Part shown: piece after piece, positions 50,445 to 59,386 of the stretch
Position numbering within the stretch: position 1 is the stretch's first letter
Layout of the letters: each line of letters starts with the position of its first letter
Origin: an uncultured Clostridia bacterium
GTDB lineage: Bacteria; Bacillota; Clostridia; Christensenellales; UBA1242
Direction: 5' to 3'
Length of the DNA stretch: 61,419 nt
NCBI GenBank assembly: GCA_947630405.1
Contig: CANRHL010000003.1
Span: 1 to 61,419, forward strand
Program-made: the position numbers and the translations under genes
Notes under the pieces: model-generated
Seen by the model: only the letters and a program-made list of their open reading frames with translations
Databases searched by the model: none
What the model was told of the DNA's origin: nothing

Positions 50445-52340
50445 ATGAAAAAATTTACAGCAGTTATATTGTGTTTACTTATGATTGTAACATTAAGCCT
50501 TTCGGGTTGTGCAGGTTTTTCAATTAACCCGGTTAAATATTATAACGAAGTGGTTGCCCGTGTTGGCGAAACTAACATCACTCGTTTTGAACTTGTTAAC
50601 GCTTACAACAGTTATGGCAGCACCTACTATAGCACCCAACAAGGCTTAAGCGAAAGTGAAGCGATGGACAAAACGCTAGATTTATTAATTAATCGTGAAA
50701 TTTTATATCAATATGCCACCGCAAATAACGATAAATTTAAGCCAAACGCTTATCAAATGAACGATTTATTCCAAAGCATGTATGATTCTTTTGAAAGCCA
50801 GATGGACGGATTTGTATCCACCGCTAAAAAGATTTACAATATTAAAACCGAAAGCAATTCAAGCACCACAACGGACGAAACAGAAGAAGAAACAAATTAT
50901 CCGCTTTCAAATTACTATTATATATTTAACGGCAACGTTCCAAGGGCAAACGGCAAAAACACAGACGGCAGCACAAAATATGAAAACACACTTGTAAACT
51001 ATTCAAAAAGGCGTGCCGAAGTTGACGAAAACGGCAAGTTAAAATACACTTATGTTCAACCTTCTTCAGTTGACGATATTATTAGGGACGATAAAGAAAT
51101 CGTTTTAGGCAATGCTTATGTTGGATATTTAAACGATTACACCACCGTTAACCTTGACGAAGTTATTAAAGTTTTCTTCAATAAATATAAACAAAAATTA
51201 ACCGAAAATGAAGAGGCAAAAAATGTTGACAATTTATTAAATAAAGCAAAAAGTTTGTTTGCAGATAATTTAATGGATTATGAATATTATCTTAGAGATG
51301 CAAACAACAAACCTTACAATAAAGTTACAGACGATTTAATAAAAAGATATTTTGAAAGAAGTTATGATAGTCAACTTAAATCTCAATATTTAACTAATAT
51401 AAGAACAGAATATTTGGCAAGGCCAGAAAATTTGGATGTTAACGAACTAATTAAACGCTTTAAAAAGATGGAAGCAAAAGATTATAATCAATATTGGGAT
51501 GATGGTTCTAAAAACCACATGAACAATTACCAAGAGGCAATTAAAAACATTGGCACAAAAGGCGACACAATTCTTTATCACCCAGATTTAGGCAACAAAA
51601 CAAGCATTAAATATGGTTACTTTATTCACACGCTTTTAAATTTCAGCGACACTCAGTCAACAATTAGCGAACGCGACCCTTACACCGGCAAAGTCGTTAG
51701 GGACGATGTTACACTAGACGAAGTTATGGCAGAATATAGCAACATTTATAATAAAAACGCTTCGTATGAGGCTAAACTTGATGAGTTCATTTGGTTTATG
51801 TTCAAATACACGGGCGATGCAGAGTCCACTTTGGTTTCTGGCATGCCTTATGTTGTTGGCTACGATTATGACCTTGACGAAACCACCGCAACAGATGAAG
51901 AAATTAATGCATATAGTGCAATGGCGGTTGAGTTCACAAAAGAAGCCGGCAAAATTATGAAAGACGGCATTAGGGGCACAATGAGTGCGGACGATATTGA
52001 AAATGTTTGCCGAACACAATATGGCATTCACCTATTATTCTACGTTGGCGATGTTGGCGATTTTGATGTTGAACACAATTTTGCTGACGATGCATATATT
52101 GCCAAAACAAACAAAGAAAATAGTTTGGGTGAAAATCTTTACACAAAAGTAATTAACCCTCTAACAAACGAAACATATTTTGATTTATTGTTCGATTTGG
52201 TTTATCCTGCATCTAGCGAAATTGAGACTTACTCTTCTAACAACGGATATTCTGAATATGAAGATAGTTTAATTTTCAACAATTTCAAAGATGTTTACAA
52301 ATATGGCACAAAAATTAGTAACACTCAAGCAAGATTATAA
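50445..52340 (+). CDS. PrsA/SurA-like foldase lipoprotein
   Basis: 631 residues. Lipoprotein signal MKKFTAVILCLLMIVTLSLS-GC, lipobox LSGC. Residues 35-100 match the SurA/PrsA N-terminal chaperone region (VVARVGETNITRFELVNAYN, DKTLDLLINREILYQYA). Near residue 530, VCRTQYGIHLLFYVGD resembles the end of a parvulin PPIase domain (usually SxxGYHIIKV), but the rest of the catalytic domain is not evident, so it may be chaperone only. About twice the length of B. subtilis PrsA. A foldase gene following mfd is common in Clostridia. CGGAGA before the ATG. Confidence 0.75.
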   Translation: MKKFTAVILCLLMIVTLSLSGCAGFSINPVKYYNEVVARVGETNITRFELVNAYNSYGSTYYSTQQGLSESEAMDKTLDLLINREILYQYATANNDKFKPNAYQMNDLFQSMYDSFESQMDGFVSTAKKIYNIKTESNSSTTTDETEEETNYPLSNYYYIFNGNVPRANGKNTDGSTKYENTLVNYSKRRAEVDENGKLKYTYVQPSSVDDIIRDDKEIVLGNAYVGYLNDYTTVNLDEVIKVFFNKYKQKLTENEEAKNVDNLLNKAKSLFADNLMDYEYYLRDANNKPYNKVTDDLIKRYFERSYDSQLKSQYLTNIRTEYLARPENLDVNELIKRFKKMEAKDYNQYWDDGSKNHMNNYQEAIKNIGTKGDTILYHPDLGNKTSIKYGYFIHTLLNFSDTQSTISERDPYTGKVVRDDVTLDEVMAEYSNIYNKNASYEAKLDEFIWFMFKYTGDAESTLVSGMPYVVGYDYDLDETTATDEEINAYSAMAVEFTKEAGKIMKDGIRGTMSADDIENVCRTQYGIHLLFYVGDVGDFDVEHNFADDAYIAKTNKENSLGENLYTKVINPLTNETYFDLLFDLVYPASSEIETYSSNNGYSEYEDSLIFNNFKDVYKYGTKISNTQARL

Positions 52341-52361
52341 AAAGGCCGATGGCCTTTTTTT
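52340..52361 (+). terminator. Terminator after the foldase gene
   Basis: AAAAGGCC, loop GAT, GGCCTTTT plus T-run, starting at the stop codon. Confidence 0.85.
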
Positions 52362-52395
52362 GTATAAATTTTAAACTAACGCAAAAACTAAAAAT

Positions 52396-52908
52396 ATGAA
52401 AAACGTATCAAGTTATAAAATTATAATTGCAACCCTCATTTTGCTTGTGCTAGGGTCAATGTTTATGGGGTTAAGTTTGGCTTATTTTTCTAACCATGAA
52501 AGTCTTAAAAAAGCAAACACCCCAATTGAAATTGTAGCAACCGATTTAGGTGCAACGGCATACTCGGTTGAACTAACAGAGAACTCTAACAAATTAAATT
52601 TAAAAATTAAAACGCCAGAAAATTTAAAATCCAATTTAATGCGCGTTAAATTCAATTTAAACAACGGGCAGAACGCAAACACCGAGTTAGATGAAAGGTG
52701 GCAGCAAGGCGTTGATAACTATTACTATTACACTGGCCAAGTTAAAGATAATCAAACAATAGATTTTAATCCCACCATTAATGTGGATGATAAAAATGAA
52801 AAATTAAACATTATTGTTGAAACAAATATTGACGAAAATTTAATTATGCAACAAAATTTTCATGAAACTAATTTAATGAAAAAAACGGACGATGAGGTCC
52901 GTTTTTAG
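52396..52908 (+). CDS. Secreted protein with SipW/TasA-like signal
   Basis: 170 residues. A hydrophobic segment (about 8-30: IIIATLILLVLGSMFMG) ends in LSLAYFSN, like the L-x-x-A-Y-F signal of TasA/camelysin-type exported proteins processed by SipW. The mature part is hydrophilic and strand-rich (KLNLKIKTPENLKSN, NNYYYYTGQVKDN is similar). No further motif. No clear Shine-Dalgarno or promoter; a terminator ends the upstream gene, so its expression is unclear. The last nine codons lie inside a terminator stem. Confidence 0.6.
   Translation: MKNVSSYKIIIATLILLVLGSMFMGLSLAYFSNHESLKKANTPIEIVATDLGATAYSVELTENSNKLNLKIKTPENLKSNLMRVKFNLNNGQNANTELDERWQQGVDNYYYYTGQVKDNQTIDFNPTINVDDKNEKLNIIVETNIDENLIMQQNFHETNLMKKTDDEVRF
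52880..52906. terminator. Bidirectional terminator inside the end of the coding sequence
   Basis: AAAAACGGAC, loop GATGA, GGTCCGTTTTT. It encodes the last codons of the plus-strand gene and ends the convergent M23 gene three bases away. Confidence 0.8.
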
Positions 52909-52911
52909 TTT

Positions 52912-53511
52912 CTACTTATCTCCTAATGAAATGTAATCATTAGGGTCTACTTTAACGCCGTTTAACACGGTTTCCAAATGCAAATGTGCGCCGCTATTAA
53001 GTTCATATTGCATGCTATCTGTTGCCGTGCCGATAACGCTTCCGCCTGAAACTCTATCCCCCACCTTAACATTAACTTTTGAATCTAGCGATTTGTAAAT
53101 AGAAACCAAGCCGTTAGCGTGCGCAATTTTAATTACGGTGCCATCAAGATTTGTGGTGTAAATTTCAGAAACTGTGCCATCTGCAATTGCCATAACATCT
53201 GCACTCTCTCCCACTTTTAAATCAATTGCTTTGTGAATTTCCCAATGTTTCATGGTGTCGTTAAATTGATATTCTGTTTTAGAATAATCCTTTAACAAAA
53301 CCGCACCTTTCATTGGAACAAAATAAGTAGGTGTAGAAACTGTTATATCGCTTTCCTCTCCACCGCCAACATCTGCCACATTGTTTGTTGTTTGTTTTGC
53401 GCTAACCATTGCAATAACAATTGCGCACGCAATAACCAACAAGCCAATAATAACGGCATAAATTGTGGTGGTAATTATCTTTTTCTTTTGTGGAGATTTG
53501 GTACTATTCAT
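52912..53511 (-). CDS. SpoIIQ-like M23 endopeptidase-fold protein
   Basis: 199 residues from ATG 53511 (AGGAGG upstream). One N-terminal membrane helix (about 17-38), a short linker, then an M23/LytM domain (60-195): HKAID (HxxxD), GTVIKIAHANGLVSIYK and AHLHLETVLNG (HxH). Size and layout fit SpoIIQ, the forespore partner of SpoIIIAH in the engulfment channel. Unlike B. subtilis SpoIIQ, all metal ligands are present, as in clostridial SpoIIQ. A general M23 hydrolase is the alternative. Confidence 0.8.
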   Translation of the reverse strand: MNSTKSPQKKKIITTTIYAVIIGLLVIACAIVIAMVSAKQTTNNVADVGGGEESDITVSTPTYFVPMKGAVLLKDYSKTEYQFNDTMKHWEIHKAIDLKVGESADVMAIADGTVSEIYTTNLDGTVIKIAHANGLVSIYKSLDSKVNVKVGDRVSGGSVIGTATDSMQYELNSGAHLHLETVLNGVKVDPNDYISLGDK

Positions 53512-53591
53512 ATTGCCTCCTAGCAAAATGTTAGACCAAAATTTTTTGTTTATACAATTTTTTTTAAAATTGTTTTCGTCTGTTGGCTAAT

Positions 53592-54011
53592 TTAAAAACT
53601 TCCTAAAATGAGCGGCCAGCCAATAACCGAATAATTTTCATAATGTGCAATTTGCAAATTTACTTTTTCATTTTCTAATGTAACATTTTTATTAATTAAC
53701 GAAGAAAAAGCGTAAATCACCACCGCGCCATTTTCTAAAACTTCGGTTTTAATAATTTTTGCATTAAGTGTTTTTATTGCACTAATCGGTTCAAAGTTTT
53801 TTATAACCATACTTTCGCCAATTATATCTTTATTAATAACTTTGCCCTTATTCATATAACAAAAACCAAGAAATATGTAATTTTCACTTGCTGGTTTTTC
53901 GGTGTAAGCATAATACTCGCCCGAAAAATAATCGGTTAGTGAAAAACTTTGTTTTGGCGTGCCGGATATAAGTATAAAAAACAAGGCTAAACAAACCATT
54001 AACTTTTTCAT
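53592..54011 (-). CDS. Exported protein, possibly YwmB-like
   Basis: 139 residues from ATG 54011 with a clear signal peptide (MKKLMVCLALFFILISG). The mature part is alpha/beta: NYIFLGFCYMNKGKVINKD, AVVIYAFSSLINKNV and the end YSVIGWPLILGSF. The pattern (NLQIA...GWPLILGSF) and the neighbouring SpoIIQ-like gene suggest YwmB, which lies near murA-spoIID-spoIIQ in Bacillus, but the protein is about 100 residues shorter and the match is from memory. It may follow the gene at 54973 on one transcript (29-nt gap). Confidence 0.45.
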   Translation of the reverse strand: MKKLMVCLALFFILISGTPKQSFSLTDYFSGEYYAYTEKPASENYIFLGFCYMNKGKVINKDIIGESMVIKNFEPISAIKTLNAKIIKTEVLENGAVVIYAFSSLINKNVTLENEKVNLQIAHYENYSVIGWPLILGSF

Positions 54012-54040
54012 AATGTAAATTATTAACAAGTTTTTTTGTT

Positions 54041-54973
54041 TTAAACGCCAAAGATATTATACAAATATAAATTAAACAAAAAATCGTTAGATTGTTTTAA
54101 ATAATCTTTAACTTTTAAAATAATTTTATCCACATCCGCCCTTTTAATTGAACTAAAAAACCAGTTTAAATTTTTAAGCGTTTCGTCAATTTGAAAAATT
54201 AAATTATTTAAATTTACACTATTCAATTTAATTAACTCAATTAAAGTGTTGTTTGTTGACTGCGCATAAAATTTGTCAATCAATGCTTCGTCATTTTGTG
54301 TTGCCTTATAACAATCAACCAACCCTAAATTGTTTTTGTAAATTGCATAAACAAGCGTTTTAATTGCCGAAATTAAAACTAAATCCACAACAGGCAAAAA
54401 TTCAACACTTATGTTACATTGCTTTAAAATTTTTAAATCGACAAAATTAATTTCGCTTGCATTTAAAAGTTTTAAAATTTCAGATTGCGTTATGTTGGAT
54501 AATTTAAACATTTCATCATCTTTAATTTGCCCCACAATTAAGCCGTTAATATAATCGTAAAGTTTATTAAACATAATGCTTGTTTCAATTGAAATATCTA
54601 TGTTGTTCGACATTAAAAAAAGATAATCGCCAAGCTTGTTCAATTTAAAGTTGTTAGAATAAAACGGCAAGACAAAATCGGTTGTTGGCAAAAAAATATT
54701 TATAAAATCGGTTAGTTCAATATCTAAGTGCAAAAAACTATCTGCACTCATTAAATATATAATTAATTTGTAGCCGTTATTAATTTCGTTATAGTCCAAA
54801 ACATCGGTGTTCATTTTATTATAAATGCACACGCCTTTTATGGCATCAATTATTGATGCAATTTGACCATTACTTGCCGAATTATCATAAAGCAACATCA
54901 CCTTTTGATATTTTGCGCGCACTTCAACAATTTGTTTTAAGTTTTCTAAAAAATCTTGCTTAACAACTTCCAT
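54041..54973 (-). CDS. Hypothetical protein, 310 aa (possible alpha/beta dehydrogenase-like fold)
   Basis: Not recognised with certainty. The N-terminal half has an alternating strand/helix pattern (KVMLLYDNSASNGQIASI, GYKLIIYLMSADSFLHL), distantly reminiscent of glycerol-dehydrogenase-type proteins, but no metal or nucleotide motif is intact. The C-terminal half is helical (LVLISAIKTLVYAIYKNN, TLIELIKLNSVNLNN). No signal peptide. ATG 54973 follows a TAAAAT box by six bases, another candidate leaderless start. Divergent from acpP. Confidence 0.6.
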   Translation of the reverse strand: MEVVKQDFLENLKQIVEVRAKYQKVMLLYDNSASNGQIASIIDAIKGVCIYNKMNTDVLDYNEINNGYKLIIYLMSADSFLHLDIELTDFINIFLPTTDFVLPFYSNNFKLNKLGDYLFLMSNNIDISIETSIMFNKLYDYINGLIVGQIKDDEMFKLSNITQSEILKLLNASEINFVDLKILKQCNISVEFLPVVDLVLISAIKTLVYAIYKNNLGLVDCYKATQNDEALIDKFYAQSTNNTLIELIKLNSVNLNNLIFQIDETLKNLNWFFSSIKRADVDKIILKVKDYLKQSNDFLFNLYLYNIFGV

Positions 54974-54979
54974 AAAAAT

Positions 54980-54985
54980 ATTTTA
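54980..54985 (-). promoter_or_regulatory. -10 box of the 310-aa gene, start site on the ATG
   Basis: Minus-strand TAAAAT, then six bases to ATG 54973. The -35 is weak. Confidence 0.45.
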
Positions 54986-55136
54986 TCAAATTTAATTAGA
55001 GAGAAACGATACAAATATTAATAAAAACAAACAAATTTGTCGAATTTTGCCATATAAATTTGTTGTTTTTGCATTTAGTTTATAAAAATACTTTACTAAA
55101 AATAAATATTTTGATAAAATTATAATGGAGGCAGAA

Positions 55137-55364
55137 ATGGAAGATAAAATAATTAGTTTAATTGCCGAAAAATTAGGTAAAAAGAAAAATGAAATAACCC
55201 TAAAAACCAACCTTGTTGAAGATTTAGGTGCAGATAGTTTGGATGTGGTTGAATTGGTTATGGCGTTTGAAGATGAATTTGGCGTTAGCTTGCCAGATGA
55301 AGATGTTTCTAAAATGAAAACAGTTAAAGATATTATCGATTACATAAACAAAATAAAAAAATAG
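55137..55364 (+). CDS. acpP: Acyl carrier protein
   Basis: 75 residues, standard length. Phosphopantetheine attaches to the Ser in GADSLDVVELVMAFEDEF. Carries acyl chains in fatty acid synthesis. Start ATG 55137, with GGAGG at 55127-55131; the ATG at 55125 overlaps the ribosome site and is not used. TATAAT at 55121-55126 and TAAAAT at 55115-55120 lie so close that the leader is very short. Confidence 0.95.
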   Translation: MEDKIISLIAEKLGKKKNEITLKTNLVEDLGADSLDVVELVMAFEDEFGVSLPDEDVSKMKTVKDIIDYINKIKK

Positions 55365-55383
55365 GCGTTATTGCCTATTTTTT
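55357..55383. terminator. Terminator between acpP and the convergent gene
   Basis: AAAATAGGC, 6-nt loop, GCCTATTTT with a T-run. Confidence 0.8.
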
Positions 55384-55989
55384 TTATCTCTTAAAACCAG
55401 CATCGGACAAATATGTGTACAACTCAGAGAAATCTGCATTAATTGAATAATATTTATGATATTGCAATTTGCTTCCATTGTTTGGCCTATAGTTATTTCC
55501 GTTATCGTCTTTTTGCGGTATTACATAAGCCTTAATGGTTTCGCTTTTTTCAGTAATTTCAAAGCATATTTGTGCATATAAATATTCATTTCCGTTTTCA
55601 TCTTTAAAGGCTTTATCTCCATCCATTAATGTTTGCGGATTTCCTTCCTTATATTTATAACAAACATAATAAGATGACGCGTTAGATGGAACTGAAGTTA
55701 ACTTTTCATTTTCGTCAACAAGAACAGGTTTATCGTTTAGTCTTCCTTCGAAAAGGGCGTTTAAAATTTTATCGTCTGTTGCCTTGTTAATTAACTCAAT
55801 AATTTTGTTAAAATCATCGTTTGTTGCCGACCTTGCGGTTGTTTCCGTTCCGCCATAATAAACTTCAATATAATCCGGCTTGTTGTGTTTGAAATTGTGG
55901 CTAAATGGAATATTTGCCAATACTATTGTTGCCACCACCAAAATGCCAATTAAACTTAAACTAATAATTGCTATTATTTTTTTTGCCAT
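55384..55989 (-). CDS. Membrane-anchored exported hypothetical protein, 201 aa
   Basis: Not recognised. Start ATG 55989 (AGGAG six nt upstream; the ATG at 55995 abuts that site). An N-terminal helix (about 3-25: IIAIISLSLIGILVVATI) is a signal or anchor, with no lipobox Cys. The outside domain (about 175 aa) is strand-rich with Tyr and Asn (KPDYIEVYYGGTETTA, SSYYVCYKYKEGN, EYLYAQICFEITEKS), plausible as a small beta-sandwich. Convergent with acpP; upstream of it is the ftsH stop. Confidence 0.65.
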   Translation of the reverse strand: MAKKIIAIISLSLIGILVVATIVLANIPFSHNFKHNKPDYIEVYYGGTETTARSATNDDFNKIIELINKATDDKILNALFEGRLNDKPVLVDENEKLTSVPSNASSYYVCYKYKEGNPQTLMDGDKAFKDENGNEYLYAQICFEITEKSETIKAYVIPQKDDNGNNYRPNNGSKLQYHKYYSINADFSELYTYLSDAGFKR

Positions 55990-56035
55990 AAACATCTCCT
56001 ATTTTTATTTTATCAAATTGAATTAATAAAATCAA

Positions 56036-58339
56036 CTATTTATCCGACTTGTCATCTTTTTTTCGGGTTTTCTTTTTTGTGTCCTTTTTCTCTTCGCTTT
56101 TTTCTTCTTTTGGCGAAGTTTCGGTTTCTTTAGTTTCCTTTTTTTCTTTGCTTTCGGCTTCTTTAGTTTCTTTTTTCTCTTTTATTTCACTTTCTTTTTC
56201 GGCTTTTTGCTCGCCTTCTTGTTTTTCATTTTCGGTTAATGCTTTCAATTCTTTTTCTGCCTCATTAATGATGTTATCGTGCGCTTGTTTTGTAATCATG
56301 CCTGCCTTTAAATATGCGTTTGCGGTTTCAATTCTCAACTTTATATCACGCATTTTGCGTTCCATAGTTGCTTGCTTTTTAGCACGTTCTTGATATTCCC
56401 TTTTCTCTTTTTCTTTTTTATCAATTGCCTTTTCAACTTCTTCAACACTTGCGCCGTTATAAATCATTTCAAATTCTTCTCTATAAATTGTTTCTTTTTC
56501 AAGCAGAATTTGCTCAACTTTTTCAATAACCTCTTTTTTGCTTAACAAAATTTCTTTTGCTCTCTTGTGCGCGGCATCAACAATTTTTCTAACTTCCTCG
56601 TCAATTTCTTTTGCAAGTTCTTGCCCATATGGCACTTGACGTTGATAATCTCTTCCCACAAAAATTTCTTCGCCTTCACCAAAACTAATAAGCCCAAATT
56701 TATCACTCATGCCCCACTCTGCCACCATTTTTCTTGCAACTTTGGTTGCACGTTCAATGTCGTTTGAGGCGCCGGCGGTTATATCGTTAAGCATAATTTC
56801 TTCTGCGCTTCTGCCACCAAGCATCATGGTGATGCTATCCAACAACTTCTGCTTGGTTAAATGAGTGCTATCCTTTTCGTCAAGGGTTAAGGTGTAGCCA
56901 CCTGCATTGCCACGCGGAATAATAGAAATTTCTTGCACATTATCGCAATTAGGCAGGCTTTGTGCAATTATTGCGTGGCCAGATTCGTGAATTGCAGTGA
57001 TTTTTCTATCGCTTTCGTTAATGTGTGCCGAAACTTTTTTAGGCCCCATCAACACTTTATTTAAACCTTCTTGAATATCCACCATTGTTATTTTATAGCG
57101 ATTATCTCGCGCCGTTAAAAGTGCTGCCTCGTTAAGCATGTTTTCAATATCCGCACCGGCAAGCCCGCTTGTTAGCCTTGCAATGCGCTTAAAGTCAACA
57201 TCATCACTTAAAGGCTTATTTTTAGAGTGAACTTTTATAATTTCTTCCCTACCTTTAACATCTGGCAAATGAACATAAACTTGCCTATCAAAACGTCCTG
57301 GGCGTGTCAATGCTGGGTCAAGAATATCAGCGCGGTTTGTTGCTGCAAGCACAATTATGCCGCTATTTGTTTCAAAGCCATCCATCTCAACAAGCAATTG
57401 GTTTAAGGTCTGCTCGCGTTCGTCATTTCCGCCACCTAAACCTGCACCACGTTGCCTACCAACCGCATCAATTTCATCTATAAACACAATGCATGGTGAA
57501 CTTGCCTTGGCGTTTTCAAACAAATCTCTAACACGGCTTGCTCCAACACCAACATAAAGTTCAACGAAATCGCTACCGCTCATGCTGAAGAAAGGCACTT
57601 TGCTCTCTCCCGCAACCGCTTTTGCAAGCAGGGTTTTACCCGTTCCCGGTGGGCCAACCAGCAGCACGCCTTTAGGTATGCGCGCACCCAATTCGGTATA
57701 TCTTGATGGGTTCTTTAAAAACTCCACAATTTCTTGTAGTTCTTGTTTTTCCTCGTCTGCACCGGCGACATCGCTAAATTTAACGTTAGACGAAACAACC
57801 AACCTTGCCTTAGACTTGCCAAAACCAAAGCCCTTTGAACTGCCCGACATTGCCCTAAACAACATTATGCCAATTATAACAATTAACACAACGCTAACAT
57901 AAGGCATTATTGTGCTTAACCAAGATTCTTGCTCGTAAGAATAGTTTGCTTCAATTAATTTTGCGCCTTCTTTAACCTTAATTGAGCCATCTGCATTAAA
58001 TTGAACGTTGTTTTCAGCATCTAAATCGTACAAACTCTCGTTATATTTATCAATAAAAGCGGTAAGTTCGTTAACGCTCATAAATGTGCAATAGCAATCG
58101 TTTAGCCTTGGAAAATCATCCTCACTAACGCCATCTTTAAGCCTAATTCTAACAGTGTAGCCATAAACGTCAATTTCTTCAACTTTGCCGGCATACACTT
58201 GGTTTTGGAATTCGGTGTAGGAGATTTGTTTTCCGCTATTATTTCTGCCCGCCACCCAGTAAATAAGCAGTGCCACCACGGCAAAAATAAGGATATATAT
58301 TAATAAAGATTTCCACGGGCTGCCTTTTTTCTTTTCCAT
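56036..58339 (-). CDS. ftsH: ATP-dependent zinc metalloprotease FtsH with long charged tail
   Basis: 767 residues from ATG 58339 (GAGGTG upstream). Two membrane helices (about 11-30 and 135-155) flank an outside domain. AAA module: Walker A GPPGTGKT near 230, Walker [16 protein letters not shown] with RPGRFDRQ. Protease: HESGH near 451 (zinc, HExxH) and the third ligand Asp in ASNDIERAT. FtsH degrades membrane and regulatory proteins; in spore formers it affects sporulation through Spo0E. After the usual end (about 625) there are ~140 extra residues, finishing in a Lys/Glu-rich repeat ([19 protein letters not shown]). The tail is atypical for the family. Confidence 0.95.
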   Translation of the reverse strand: MEKKKGSPWKSLLIYILIFAVVALLIYWVAGRNNSGKQISYTEFQNQVYAGKVEEIDVYGYTVRIRLKDGVSEDDFPRLNDCYCTFMSVNELTAFIDKYNESLYDLDAENNVQFNADGSIKVKEGAKLIEANYSYEQESWLSTIMPYVSVVLIVIIGIMLFRAMSGSSKGFGFGKSKARLVVSSNVKFSDVAGADEEKQELQEIVEFLKNPSRYTELGARIPKGVLLVGPPGTGKTLLAKAVAGESKVPFFSMSGSDFVELYVGVGASRVRDLFENAKASSPCIVFIDEIDAVGRQRGAGLGGGNDEREQTLNQLLVEMDGFETNSGIIVLAATNRADILDPALTRPGRFDRQVYVHLPDVKGREEIIKVHSKNKPLSDDVDFKRIARLTSGLAGADIENMLNEAALLTARDNRYKITMVDIQEGLNKVLMGPKKVSAHINESDRKITAIHESGHAIIAQSLPNCDNVQEISIIPRGNAGGYTLTLDEKDSTHLTKQKLLDSITMMLGGRSAEEIMLNDITAGASNDIERATKVARKMVAEWGMSDKFGLISFGEGEEIFVGRDYQRQVPYGQELAKEIDEEVRKIVDAAHKRAKEILLSKKEVIEKVEQILLEKETIYREEFEMIYNGASVEEVEKAIDKKEKEKREYQERAKKQATMERKMRDIKLRIETANAYLKAGMITKQAHDNIINEAEKELKALTENEKQEGEQKAEKESEIKEKKETKEAESKEKKETKETETSPKEEKSEEKKDTKKKTRKKDDKSDK

Positions 58340-58508
58340 ATTCACCTCAATAAAGTATATTATAACAAACAATAAAAAAATAAACAAATAATTTGAATAG
58401 TTTTAATTATATTTTCCTATTATTTAATAATTTATATTAATTGTAAACTAAATTTATTGTCGATTTAAAAATAAAATCAAAAGTTATCAAAAATACTTTA
58501 CAAAAATC

Positions 58509-58537
58509 TTTACAAATAATTGTGTTTATGCTAAAAT
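58509..58537 (+). promoter_or_regulatory. Promoter of cvpA
   Basis: TTTACA (58509-58514), 17-nt spacer, TAAAAT (58532-58537), then GAGGGGG before ATG 58559. Confidence 0.65.
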
Positions 58538-58558
58538 AATGGTTGTAGAGGGGGAAAT

Positions 58559-59341
58559 ATGTTATCTACAATTGGTATCATAATTGATTTTGTTATTATT
58601 GCCACGCTTGTAATTGCTGGCATTATTGGCTTTAAACGCGGGTTTTTAAAATCGTTTATTTCTTTATTTAGTTGGGTGGTTTGCCTAATTATTTCTATTT
58701 TGGTTGCAAGGTTTGTTGCAAATTGGATAAACGGCATTTATAACTTCTCCGGCCTTATAGGTGGCAAAATTAGTGAGGGTTTAAGCGGCGTTAATGAGTT
58801 CTTTAACCGCACAGTAAGTTCGTTTGGAACAAAAGATGCTTTAATTGCTGCAATTCCAAGCGACATTAACGGCATGTTGATTATGCTTGTTAAAGCAGTG
58901 TTTAATGGCGTTTCAGATGAAGCCATTGTGGCACAAGAAGGCACTGTTGCAAGCCTGGTTGGTGAAAGTTTAGGTTACATCATAATGGTTGTAATTTCTG
59001 CAATATTGGTGTTCATTATATTGAAAATTGTTATTGCTCTGCTTTCAAAACTATTCGATAACATTGCAAGGACCAAAGTGCTTGGCAGTTTAAATAAAAT
59101 TTTCGGCCTTGTGTTCGGCGTTCTTAAAGCCGCCCTTGTAATTGTGGTTTTAAATGGCATACTTTCTGCACTAACGCTTGTGCCAGCGGTTAACAAAACG
59201 GTTACTCCGCTAGTTCAGGACAACACGCATATTGAAAAAGTTGTGTTTAACCAAACAGATAAATTGGTTGGCAAATATATAATTAACGGCAACATTATTC
59301 AAACCTGGGTAAGCAATTTGTGGAACGGCAGAGGTAAATAA
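58559..59341 (+). CDS. CvpA-family membrane protein
   Basis: 260 residues with about four or five membrane helices (around 5-25, 33-55, 135-160, 180-205). The CvpA start is typical: IIIDFVIIATLVIAGIIGFKRGFLKSF, with G-x-x-x-G-F-x-x-G-F. The family includes E. coli CvpA (colicin V production, membrane stress) and B. subtilis YshB. A non-membrane stretch (60-125) is larger than in short CvpA proteins. Function is only generally known. Single gene, closed by a tetraloop hairpin. Confidence 0.85.
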   Translation: MLSTIGIIIDFVIIATLVIAGIIGFKRGFLKSFISLFSWVVCLIISILVARFVANWINGIYNFSGLIGGKISEGLSGVNEFFNRTVSSFGTKDALIAAIPSDINGMLIMLVKAVFNGVSDEAIVAQEGTVASLVGESLGYIIMVVISAILVFIILKIVIALLSKLFDNIARTKVLGSLNKIFGLVFGVLKAALVIVVLNGILSALTLVPAVNKTVTPLVQDNTHIEKVVFNQTDKLVGKYIINGNIIQTWVSNLWNGRGK

Positions 59342-59347
59342 AATGAG

Positions 59348-59369
59348 AACTATCCTTCGGGATAGTTTT
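59348..59369 (+). terminator. Tetraloop hairpin after cvpA
   Basis: AACTATCC, loop TTCG, GGATAGTT, TT. It lies between cvpA and tyrS; the T-run is short, so partial readthrough into tyrS is possible. Confidence 0.7.
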
Positions 59370-59386
59370 ATATTAAAAGGATATTT

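Noticed and set aside
59342..59386. T-box or other leader before tyrS
   Set aside because: Only 45 nt are available, taken up by the tetraloop hairpin and ribosome site.
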